DNA from: Cutibacterium avidum ATCC 25577
GTDB lineage: Bacteria > Actinomycetota > Actinomycetes > Propionibacteriales > Propionibacteriaceae
Direction: 5' to 3'
Assembly: GCF_000227295.1 (NCBI RefSeq)
Contig: NZ_JH165054.1
Span: forward strand, 798,948-862,947
DNA length: 64,000 bases
Positions 10,292-18,147 of the stretch are shown here, piece after piece. Made by a program: the position numbers and the translations under genes. Below the pieces are notes generated by a model, which saw only the letters and a list, made by a program, of their open reading frames with translations, had not been told where the DNA came from and searched no databases. The stretch's first letter is position 1. Each line of letters starts with the position of its first letter.

Positions 10292-11566
10292 CTATGGCCG
10301 AGCAGGGAACCACACAAGCGGAGCCACCCCCGACGCCGGAGCTGGCCGTAGCCCAAGTGTGTCTTGTCCGGAACTGAGGGGAACTACGCGGTCCTTCGGG
10401 AACGCCGCCGGGCGCGTGAAGTCCAGCGGGCTCCCAGTAATTCCCTGGTCATATCCAACGGTCATGTTGGCAAGACTGGCCGACACTGCCCCAGAGTCCT
10501 TCACCTGTGCCTTCTCCACTGCGCGAACCAACGCCACGACGGCGTCGTGGCTACGGCTATCGGCTACTGCGGCGACAGTGCTGAAGGAGTCATCCCCTAC
10601 CGGGTTCTTGGCACCGGGGTCGGCAGCCAGCAGACGCAGTCCGGCGAGATAAGCTGACATGGATCGGGCCGCTTCGTCGGTGCCCAGGCTCTGTGCGTCA
10701 CCGCTCGCCGCTCCGACGGAGAAGAGCTCGGTGGAAGCAGTGCCATTGGCCTTCACAAGCCCCTGGTAGAAGCCGGGGCTAAGCGCCTCAGGCGTCAGCA
10801 CGACGGGAACGTGGGAGCCGACGCCCTGGATTAGTGCGACGGTCTGGCCCAACGTGAGAGCCGGGCCCGCAGCGACGATCCCCTGCGGCTTACTCCGGCC
10901 GAGAGTCTTTGATAGGACCTTGGCAGAAACGCTGCGGTCGATCTTCGGGTCGAGCGGCAGCATTCGGGCACCCTCGATCCCCTGCGGGATCTTCCCGCCG
11001 GCATTGATAGTCAGCAGAGGATCCAACTTTTGCTGCGTGATCAAGTTGGCCATCACCGCAGCGATGTCCTCGTCACTCGGCCCGGTGCTCCACGCGCCGG
11101 TCGGCAACGACGCTACATCGGAGTAGTACGGCAAGAGCACTGGGGTGCCGCTGTGAGCCGCAGCCTTCACACCCGCAAGGAGATGATCGCCGGTTGATGC
11201 ATATACGATGCCGCTGACGCGGGCCTTGCGAGCCTTCGCGACAGCCTCCGCCGAGCCTGACGCGGTCCCGTGATCGTCGAAAACCGTCAGACTGATCTTT
11301 GTCCCCGACATCGCGAACCGATGGATGGCAACTTCGGCGCCAGCGGCAGCATCGCGCCACTCGCTGCCTTGCCCGGGATCAGAGGACAGCGTCAAGATCA
11401 GCGCAATGCTCGTGTCCTTCGGCACGTCGGCATGCAACTGAACAGGTACTGAAGCGGCCGGTGGTTGCGGCTTTTCCCGGTGCTGCATGCTCCACACCCC
11501 CCAACCGGTTACGGCGACAACAAGAACTGCTGCTGCGATGAGAAGGGCGTAAAGACGCTTACTCAC
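10292..11566 (-). CDS. Membrane-anchored periplasmic-binding-protein-like protein
   Basis: This 424-residue protein has one N-terminal hydrophobic segment (LYALLIAAAVLVVAVTGWGV, residues 5-24) and an extracytoplasmic part resembling the LivJ/Peripla_BP_6 fold: an opening strand (TSIALILTLSSDP), repeated Rossmann-like segments (GIVYASTGDHLL, GTPVLLPYYSD) and a second lobe. LivJ-type proteins bind amino acids or other small ligands for ABC import or sensing. No permease or ATPase of an ABC importer is nearby. The gene overlaps the upstream coiled-coil gene by 4 nt and ends 64 nt before essC, so it is probably co-transcribed. I infer a sensor or structural part of the secretion locus rather than an importer; the ligand is unknown. 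Confidence 0.7.
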   Translation of the reverse strand: MSKRLYALLIAAAVLVVAVTGWGVWSMQHREKPQPPAASVPVQLHADVPKDTSIALILTLSSDPGQGSEWRDAAAGAEVAIHRFAMSGTKISLTVFDDHGTASGSAEAVAKARKARVSGIVYASTGDHLLAGVKAAAHSGTPVLLPYYSDVASLPTGAWSTGPSDEDIAAVMANLITQQKLDPLLTINAGGKIPQGIEGARMLPLDPKIDRSVSAKVLSKTLGRSKPQGIVAAGPALTLGQTVALIQGVGSHVPVVLTPEALSPGFYQGLVKANGTASTELFSVGAASGDAQSLGTDEAARSMSAYLAGLRLLAADPGAKNPVGDDSFSTVAAVADSRSHDAVVALVRAVEKAQVKDSGAVSASLANMTVGYDQGITGSPLDFTRPAAFPKDRVVPLSSGQDTLGLRPAPASGVAPLVWFPARP

Positions 11567-14478
11567 TTGGTGGGTCCGATCGTGAAGTTGTAAACCGTTT
11601 GGGCGTCGGCGCCAGCAGGAACCTTGGCACGGAATGCGGGAAGCTCGCCCTGAGACTCCGTAGCCGCCTTCAACTGGGCCTGACGCAACAGAAGTGTATC
11701 GATGTCGCGGCCTCGCACCGAGGCATACTCCGTCGCCGCCCCCGAGGCCATGGCTAACTGGTAGTCGGCAGAGCCGACCTTGGCTGAACTAGTAGCCATG
11801 GCACCGAGCAGACCGCGACCCTTGACCTTGCGATCGCCGAGGTCCAGCAACACCTTGTTCAGGTCAGCCTGAAGTAGAGCACCAGCGCCAGACAAGTCAC
11901 GCGAAGAACGCGAGAAACTTGACGCGATGTCAGCCAGATTGGTTTCGACCATCTCGTCAATGGCTTCTCCCAACTTGGCACTGGATCCAGCCAGTTGGGC
12001 GTCTTCCTCCCTAATACTCTTTGTTCCGTTGCGGGAGATAGTCACGCTGGCGGAGTTGAGGCCCTTAACCGACGCAACGAACATGCTGCTGACGCCTGAT
12101 GCATCAACCAAGGTGTCCTCGACCACGCGTCGCTGAGTCTGGGTCATGGACTTGGCAAGGTCCGTGCGTGCGTTTGCCGTGGCGCGACTGAAGCCTTCCG
12201 TAATTGCGGCGCTCAGACCTTCCTGTTGCGCCTGGAGCGCCGTCAGACGGGGGCCCATGTGATCCCGGCCTTCAGCCAGGCTGGCAACCGCCGCCTTCAG
12301 TTCCTGACTATACGAATCGCTGAAGGTATGGCCTTCTTTCAACGCAGCGATGCCATCGTCGATCCACTTGATGCCGAGGTTAAAGGCGTGATAAGTGGTG
12401 GGATCGTCATCCGGAGCATCTACCACAGTCCAGTTGATGACCTCTTGCCATGCTGCAGACTGCTTCTCGAGCAGGCTAATGGCCGCATCAATCCCTGCCA
12501 GCTGATCGGTCAAGCGCGTCCGCATGTCATCGGTGGCCTTCCACTTGGCCGGGCGCTGGGACGCGCGGGTCCTCCGGCCAGTGCACGTCGTCCCTGTCGA
12601 CATCGCGCGCAACTGGTCGCGCGTGTAGGGGGCAGAGGGGGCTGCCGGAGCCGGGGTTGGGGTTGTCGGAGTCGGGATTGGGGTTGTCGGAGCTGGGGTC
12701 GGATCAGGGCTAGCCGAGGGGTCCGGGGTGGCCGACGCCGAGGCGCTGGGGCTGCTCGTTAGGCTGGCAGTGGGCCCCAACTCGCAGACGCCGTCGGCGA
12801 TGGCCTCCATTTGAGCCAGCATGCCGGTGGCGGGGTCGGCGATCTCGGTCCTCTGGGCTCGCAGCCTTGCCAATGCCACATCCACGTCGGACTTTTGACC
12901 TTCGGCGTGGCGGTGGAGGGTAGTCATGCCATCCTCAATGCGGCCTTTCGCGGTTCGAAGGTCGTACAACGCTTCAGCGTAGTGACCATCCATTACTCCA
13001 CCATGACCAGCGAGGCTCTCCAAGTCCTTCACACCACTGTTAAGTTCTTGAAAGCCGGTTATCGCATCATTTACGGCCGTTGGGTCCAGGCTAGCGACGA
13101 GTTTCTGCCCCTCCTCGTTGATCTTGAGCAGCGAGTTGTCCATCGTCATTTGGGTCATGCGCAGGTCACACGTGACCGAGCCCGACGCACGAGGGTCCAT
13201 GCACTGCTCCACAGTCGGGGTAGCCGGACCGACGGTCAGCAACAGTTGTCTGACCACCTGCGCCCGGCATTGATCAGTTGCGGTCGCATAGCCGTTCAAC
13301 TGGCTAGAAACCTGCATGAGGTTGCCGTAGACGCTCGTGGCGGCGTGAGGAGTTGCCACGGTCGACGCGCAGCCCTTCGAGTCGACACTCGGGGTGGGCG
13401 GCGTAGCTGTCGTATCGCCGAGCATGGCGTCCATCATGGCCACCGTCGACTGCATCTTGGAGAGCAGCATAGAGCGGCTGCTATTGAGAGTCGTAGACAA
13501 CTGCTGATTGAGGCTCTTGAGTTGCTGGTCAAGGTACTTGACCGATGCCGCGACAGACGTCGTCGACCTGTTCAACTCGGCGATGGACTTGTCGCCCAGT
13601 GTCTTGGACGAGGCATCAAGATTAGAGCGAACATCGCCGATGGTCTTAGACGAGCGCGCCAGAACTTCATTGACCTGGCCGATGAGTTCGATGGTCTTGC
13701 GTTGCAACTCAATCTCGGAACCGGTGTCCTGATTAAACGACGAGTCGAGCAGAGAGGCGACAGAAGGATCAGTGATTAGGCCAGGCTGGACCGAAACGTT
13801 GAAGGTGGGGGTCTCAAAGTCCTTGACGTCGGCGACCATGCGCAGAGTGGCGTTGGCATTCAACTGTGGCGGCGCCAGGATGGTCGCCCACTGCACGGTG
13901 GCCATTCCCCGCGAGTTGCGGCTAAGAAGCCCGTTTGTAACTTTGGCGTCGGTGAGGTCACCTGTGACAACGCCACCCGCAGGAGTGTTGTTCAAGACAG
14001 TGGAAGCGACAACTGTCATTGGAGCGCCAATGAGTGCAGTACGGGTTTTACGGACGCCTGCGACGTCGTAGGCGACCTCGCGGGGTTTGACAGTGAGGTT
14101 CTCTACGGCCAGATCAATCTCGACTCGGCCACTGTAGCCCTTGAGTTCGTCAAGGTTGGTGCCCGACCTATCCTTCGTTCGATAGGCGGTCTGAACGCGT
14201 ATTGGCAGGTCACCTACGACCTCGCGTGGAGGGAAGGACGTTTTTACCGTGTTGGCCTTGGCAGGATCATCGGCAACCGACACGGTGGTGCTGCCGATGG
14301 TCTGGATCGACGCATCAGGCCCCATTCCCACCTCAACTGACTGCAGGACTCTGTGGACCGGCCCTTGACCCACATCCTTGGCACCGCACCCAGTACCTGC
14401 GGCCATCAACGCGATTGCTACAGCACCTGCGACAAGTCTGCTGCGTAGCGATGATCGTCCAGAGTCCTGTGAAGTCAT
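11563..14478 (-). CDS. Large exported coiled-coil protein, lipoprotein candidate, of the secretion locus
   Basis: 971 residues. The start ATG 14478 has AAGGG upstream. The N-terminus is a signal sequence (VAGAVAIALMAAGTGCGAK) with a Cys that could be lipidated, although the lipobox is not classical because Leu at -3 is absent. About residues 255-330 are predicted coiled coil with heptad-like LNQQL and VLARSS repeats. A Pro/Ser/Thr-rich linker lies near 605-650, and further long helices fill the C-terminal third. No enzyme motif is visible. Its long helical ectodomain recalls EsaA/YhgE-type proteins of Gram-positive type VII systems, but the multiple membrane spans of EsaA are missing, so this is analogy only. 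It is the first gene of the minus-strand group and overlaps the next by 4 nt. Confidence 0.65.
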   Translation of the reverse strand: MTSQDSGRSSLRSRLVAGAVAIALMAAGTGCGAKDVGQGPVHRVLQSVEVGMGPDASIQTIGSTTVSVADDPAKANTVKTSFPPREVVGDLPIRVQTAYRTKDRSGTNLDELKGYSGRVEIDLAVENLTVKPREVAYDVAGVRKTRTALIGAPMTVVASTVLNNTPAGGVVTGDLTDAKVTNGLLSRNSRGMATVQWATILAPPQLNANATLRMVADVKDFETPTFNVSVQPGLITDPSVASLLDSSFNQDTGSEIELQRKTIELIGQVNEVLARSSKTIGDVRSNLDASSKTLGDKSIAELNRSTTSVAASVKYLDQQLKSLNQQLSTTLNSSRSMLLSKMQSTVAMMDAMLGDTTATPPTPSVDSKGCASTVATPHAATSVYGNLMQVSSQLNGYATATDQCRAQVVRQLLLTVGPATPTVEQCMDPRASGSVTCDLRMTQMTMDNSLLKINEEGQKLVASLDPTAVNDAITGFQELNSGVKDLESLAGHGGVMDGHYAEALYDLRTAKGRIEDGMTTLHRHAEGQKSDVDVALARLRAQRTEIADPATGMLAQMEAIADGVCELGPTASLTSSPSASASATPDPSASPDPTPAPTTPIPTPTTPTPAPAAPSAPYTRDQLRAMSTGTTCTGRRTRASQRPAKWKATDDMRTRLTDQLAGIDAAISLLEKQSAAWQEVINWTVVDAPDDDPTTYHAFNLGIKWIDDGIAALKEGHTFSDSYSQELKAAVASLAEGRDHMGPRLTALQAQQEGLSAAITEGFSRATANARTDLAKSMTQTQRRVVEDTLVDASGVSSMFVASVKGLNSASVTISRNGTKSIREEDAQLAGSSAKLGEAIDEMVETNLADIASSFSRSSRDLSGAGALLQADLNKVLLDLGDRKVKGRGLLGAMATSSAKVGSADYQLAMASGAATEYASVRGRDIDTLLLRQAQLKAATESQGELPAFRAKVPAGADAQTVYNFTIGPTK

Positions 14479-14600
14479 ACCGGTCCCTTCCAGATGCCAA
14501 AATCCCCGCTAAAGCATAGGCCCTGGAGGTTCACCGCCACACGATAGTCTGAGGCGCGACAGGATTTCGGGCCGGCATCGGCATCGTGAGGATGAAGAAC
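14479..14600. promoter_or_regulatory. Divergent promoter region of the secretion locus
   Basis: About 120 bases separate the start of the minus-strand secretion operon (14478) from the plus-strand kinase gene. Both transcription units must begin here or run through it. I see no clear consensus -35/-10 pair and no operator repeat, so this is assigned from gene layout only. Confidence 0.4.
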
Positions 14601-16562
14601 ATGGAGTTCACTGCCCCTTTGGGGGCCAACTACCGCCTCGGGGACACACTGGGCCGTGGTGCGGCTGGTGAGGTACGGCTAGCCCAAGACGCCCGCACTG
14701 GCGAGGTGTTGGCGGCGAAACTCTTACACCGCGAACATGCGCAGGACCCTAAGTTGGTTGAGCGCTTTGTCCGAGAACGCTCGCTGCTCATGAACCTTCA
14801 TCACCCGAACGTCGTCGCGATCCACGACCTTGTCGTCGAGGGCGAGCAGTTGGCCATCGTGATGGATTACATGGACGGCGGCTCCCTGCGCGATGTTCTA
14901 CAGCATCGTCGAACCCTTCCCCCGGCACTCGCTCTGGTTGTCATGTCGCAGGTCTTTGACGCCATGGCAGCAGCTCACGCTCAAGGCATAATTCATCGCG
15001 ACATCAAGCCGGACAACGTGCTGTTGGAGAAGGGCTGGGAAGATCTCCCCGGCGACGCAATCAAGGTCAGCGACTTTGGTATTGCTAGCATCCTGACTGC
15101 TCGTGTTCGCACTACCACAGGCCTCCTCGGGACGCCGGAGTACATGGCACCTGAGATGATAACGACGGGCGAAGGTGGCGCAGCAGCAGACGTCTACGCG
15201 GCTGGCGTCATGCTCTACGAGTTACTGGGGGGTCGCACCCCATTCGCCGGGCCCGGAACAGACTTTGCCGTCGCATACCGGCATGTGAGTGCCCTCGTGC
15301 CGCCCTTGCCGGTTTCTGAGGAGGTGGCGTCTCTTCTTACCGGGCTCCTTGACAAGGCGCCCGCCAACCGTCCCACCGCCAGTCAGGCTGCGGCGGCGCT
15401 GCGGAACGCTTCGGCCCACTGCCAGAACCAACCTGCGCTAACGCCGATAAGTGGCCCCGAAGACTTCGTGATGGAAGAACGGCCAGCAACCGCAGTTCGT
15501 GGCATCGTCACGGAGCGGCCCGCTGAGTCGCATGCGCCCATCACAATGGGAGAGGCACCCGATGTCGGACGCGCCGAGGGTGCAACGATGCTTCGGTCTA
15601 TGACCCCAACCCGAGCGCCGGAGCCCATCGCTGACCAGCCAGAACCCGCCCTGGTACTCGAGGACAACGAAGCCCCTTGGTACAAGAAGCCACAGCAACT
15701 CATCAGCGTGATTCTCGGGACTGTGCTGGTGGTAGGTGGTCTTGTGTGGCTGTCAATGACCATGAACAATCATGGCGACAAGCCGACCAACACGGTCAGC
15801 GCGAAGGCGGCTTCCGTCGATACCACGCTACCCAGCGGCCTGACCGTGCAGCGGTCCGCTGAGTCCAATGAATCTGGTGGGGCCGTCCTCACTTTTACCT
15901 TCTCCGCTCAGAAGGCTGAACTGCACGGACCGATTCTCCAAGTCATCGGACCTTTAGAACAGGGCAAGCCCTGCCCGACCCTGTCATGGCAGGGAGATGT
16001 CAAGGCGACCCCCCACAAGGCGTCAACTACTGGCATCCAGGCCACGTGCGGCTGGAGTATCGATGATCTCACCATCCATAAAGGGGCCAGCGTCACCGTG
16101 AAGGCGGTGATCCTACCGGAGAATGGCTCAGCTCAGGACCTCCAAAAGTGGCTCGATGATCAGGCTACGGCTACGCAGAAAGCGATCACTGACGCGGAAA
16201 CCAAGTCGGTGGCCTACCCTGTCCAGCGCCTCACTGATATCCAATTGATCGTCCCGAAGCGCGCGGTTGGAGGCGAGACGATCCGCATCAGTCTAGTGCC
16301 TGTGTGGCCGAGCGGACCTGACCAGTTGAACGTGCTCTATCGCAGTCCCGCAATGGGGGAGGCCTCGACGATGCTCCAGACGGTGGGCGGCGAGAACACT
16401 GTTCGATTTGTGGATGGATGTGGCGGGGCTGTCAACGTCTCCGCCGATGGCCTCGTCGTCACAGCGGTCAACCCGAATCCCAAGTGTACGGTGCGAGCCA
16501 GCGTGGGTAACTTCACTGACCTCACGTCGCCTGAGTTTGCGATCGTCCCTCGAGGCGGCTAA
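14601..16562 (+). CDS. Transmembrane Ser/Thr protein kinase (PknB-like)
   Basis: A eukaryotic-type kinase with extracellular domain, about 653 residues. I prefer ATG 14601 (GAGG at 9 nt) over GTG 14586 or ATG 14592. The kinase domain (about 12-270) shows the Gly loop (LGRGAAGEV), AAKLL lysine, the catalytic HRDIKPDN, DFGIAS and a GTPEYMAPE activation segment, so it looks active. An acidic/Pro linker leads to one membrane segment (LISVILGTVLVVGGLVWL, near 367-384) and an exported C-terminal part of about 270 residues that lacks recognisable PASTA repeats. It is divergent from the secretion operon and followed by the WXG100 gene. Because EssC here carries an FHA domain, which binds phosphothreonine, the kinase is a candidate regulator of secretion (inference). 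Confidence 0.88.
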   Translation: MEFTAPLGANYRLGDTLGRGAAGEVRLAQDARTGEVLAAKLLHREHAQDPKLVERFVRERSLLMNLHHPNVVAIHDLVVEGEQLAIVMDYMDGGSLRDVLQHRRTLPPALALVVMSQVFDAMAAAHAQGIIHRDIKPDNVLLEKGWEDLPGDAIKVSDFGIASILTARVRTTTGLLGTPEYMAPEMITTGEGGAAADVYAAGVMLYELLGGRTPFAGPGTDFAVAYRHVSALVPPLPVSEEVASLLTGLLDKAPANRPTASQAAAALRNASAHCQNQPALTPISGPEDFVMEERPATAVRGIVTERPAESHAPITMGEAPDVGRAEGATMLRSMTPTRAPEPIADQPEPALVLEDNEAPWYKKPQQLISVILGTVLVVGGLVWLSMTMNNHGDKPTNTVSAKAASVDTTLPSGLTVQRSAESNESGGAVLTFTFSAQKAELHGPILQVIGPLEQGKPCPTLSWQGDVKATPHKASTTGIQATCGWSIDDLTIHKGASVTVKAVILPENGSAQDLQKWLDDQATATQKAITDAETKSVAYPVQRLTDIQLIVPKRAVGGETIRISLVPVWPSGPDQLNVLYRSPAMGEASTMLQTVGGENTVRFVDGCGGAVNVSADGLVVTAVNPNPKCTVRASVGNFTDLTSPEFAIVPRGG

Positions 16563-16713
16563 CGGGTAGTTATTGGGGAAGGCGAACCGGTTGAACCATC
16601 TCCCTGATAACGTCCTGCTTGTCTCACGCAGTTGGCTTTCCTACCGGGTAGGCCCTCCGCTAGACGTACATCATTAGCCCCGGCCCCACGGCCATCTAAC
16701 CCAGGAGCAAAGA

Positions 16714-16995
16714 ATGTCCCGAGTTCTTTCTACGGAAGAGGCCAAGTCGGCCATCAGCCAGATCCAGAGAATCATCCAGGGTGGTCTCAACGACCAGATC
16801 CAGGCGCTCGACGTCCAGGGCCAGATCCTGAGCCAGCCGAATGTCTGGGACGGCCCCCTGGCCCAGCAGTTCCGCTCAGAGACGTGGCCGCAGACCAAGT
16901 CCGCCCTTGACAAGGCCCAGCAGGAACTCGAGGAGTTGCGTGCCCAGTTGGAGAAGATCTCTCGCGACATCTTCACTGCTGGCGGCGGCGCCTGA
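16714..16995 (+). CDS. WXG100 family (EsxA-like) secreted protein
   Basis: 93 residues, the usual length of WXG100 proteins. The central turn is Trp-Asp-Gly in NVWDGPLAQQF, between two amphipathic helices; a C-terminal helix ends in AGGGA. No signal peptide, as expected for type VII substrates that are exported as helical hairpins. GGAG stands 8 nt before ATG 16714. It lies about 150 nt after the kinase gene and within the locus with the EssC-type ATPase, which supports its role as exported substrate or carrier. The last residues contain no clear YxxxD/E motif. Confidence 0.88.
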   Translation: MSRVLSTEEAKSAISQIQRIIQGGLNDQIQALDVQGQILSQPNVWDGPLAQQFRSETWPQTKSALDKAQQELEELRAQLEKISRDIFTAGGGA

Positions 16996-17169
16996 GCGAC
17001 GCACCTCACTCTACTCGGCGTCGGCGGCCCGCTGGACCGTCGACGCCTTTTGTTATTGCCCATCATCGGCCCTTGGACCGCCTGTACGTCTGGCGCCAAT
17101 CACGGATGGACACGTGCTCTGCCGTACAAGGAGTTCCAAGCCCGACGATGAGATGGACCTTGCGTAGCT

Positions 17170-17208
17170 GAGCCCTCACACTACCCCCTGGGAACAGTGT
17201 GAGGGCTC
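17170..17208 (+). terminator. Hairpin terminator after the WXG100 gene
   Basis: A perfect 13-bp stem (17170-17182 with 17196-17208) with a 13-nt loop, 174 nt after the WXG100 stop. No long T-run follows. Apart from this hairpin I see no gene in 16996-17433. Confidence 0.7.
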
Positions 17209-17433
17209 AACTCCTATGCGCGACTTGATCGAGTATGCCCACCCAATACTGCGGGCGTTATCCACCATTGCACTCGCAATATCGACCCGCGGATTCTCGC
17301 GCCTATGAGCTGCAGATCGCAGGCCGGGCTGACGGCTGCTGAGGCGGCGCGTCGGTTGGTTCCTATGAAGATTAAGATCAGTCATATCCTTGTATTCGAT
17401 AATCACGTTTCCGTGAAAAGGAGATGATCTTTG

Positions 17434-18000
17434 ATGTGGTCACTAGAGTGTGCTTGGCGGCCATCTTCTCCAGGGATGGAGGATGTTGCTGCGCGCGTGG
17501 TTGAGTGGTGTAGCCAGGTGGGTGGTTTTTATCCTGAGTTGAGCGAATGGCGATTCACCGCAGACTCGAAACGGGCGGCGTTAGCCACACAATCGGCTAC
17601 CGAGCATGAGTTGGTCCGAAGTCTCGTGGCCGACGGGGGTATCGCCTCTATCTGGGCCCCGCAGGGTCATCTCCGCGTGGACGTCAGCGCGGATGAGTAC
17701 GCCAAGCAGAAGAATTTGTTTCGCCTTGTGGCAATGGGGAGATCACCGGCCAATGTGGACGAGAATGATGAGGATGTGGCCATGATGATGACAGAGATGG
17801 CCTGTCGCATTTTTTCGCCTGAGTATGTCAACTGCGGGAACGCGAAAGCGGAGCCGATGATTGACGACGATGCTCTTGTGTCAGCGGTGAACTATGCGCG
17901 TCGAGACATATATGATTCGTATCCAGATTTTGTGCGGGCGGCGCGGGTCATACGTACCACAGCGGAGGGAGTGTTCTTCGCTCGCCCCGAGGAGGACTAG
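17434..18000 (+). CDS. Possible Imm52-like immunity protein
   Basis: 188 residues from ATG 17434, with AAGGAG about 10 nt upstream (a TTG one codon earlier is possible). No signal peptide or membrane segment. The N-terminal pattern, with WRPSSPGMEDVAARVVEW then FYPELSEW, resembles the Imm52 family, which from memory is the partner family of Tox-REase-5 toxins; this match is by eye only. The C-terminus is helical with acidic residues. Base composition is less GC-rich than the neighbours, as is common for toxin-immunity genes. It stands at the far end of the secretion locus from the RHS toxin, on the other strand. Its cognate could be that toxin or an earlier one that has been replaced. Confidence 0.45.
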   Translation: MWSLECAWRPSSPGMEDVAARVVEWCSQVGGFYPELSEWRFTADSKRAALATQSATEHELVRSLVADGGIASIWAPQGHLRVDVSADEYAKQKNLFRLVAMGRSPANVDENDEDVAMMMTEMACRIFSPEYVNCGNAKAEPMIDDDALVSAVNYARRDIYDSYPDFVRAARVIRTTAEGVFFARPEED

Positions 18001-18091
18001 CAGGTACTCGCGGATTGAAGGCCTCGACACCCTCATCTGTGAAAAGCCCATATACCGCGCAATACATACCTTTTCCCACCGCACCGCAAAC

Positions 18092-18127
18092 GTGAATGCC
18101 GCGGCCACAATGGGCCGCGGCATTCAC
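18092..18127 (-). terminator. Hairpin terminator after argS
   Basis: A perfect 15-bp inverted repeat (18092-18106 with 18113-18127) with a 6-nt loop, 21 nt beyond the argS stop. It could also stop transcription coming from the plus-strand gene at 18000. There is no T-tract. Confidence 0.7.
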
Positions 18128-18147
18128 ATCGTCAGAACGTACAATGA

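Noticed and set aside
12620-12760. GGGGTTGTCGGAG-type tandem repeat as a regulatory array
   Set aside because: It encodes the Pro/Thr-rich linker of the coiled-coil protein.
17176-17406. 76-codon minus frame next to the hairpin
   Set aside because: It reads through the terminator stem and has no recognisable product.
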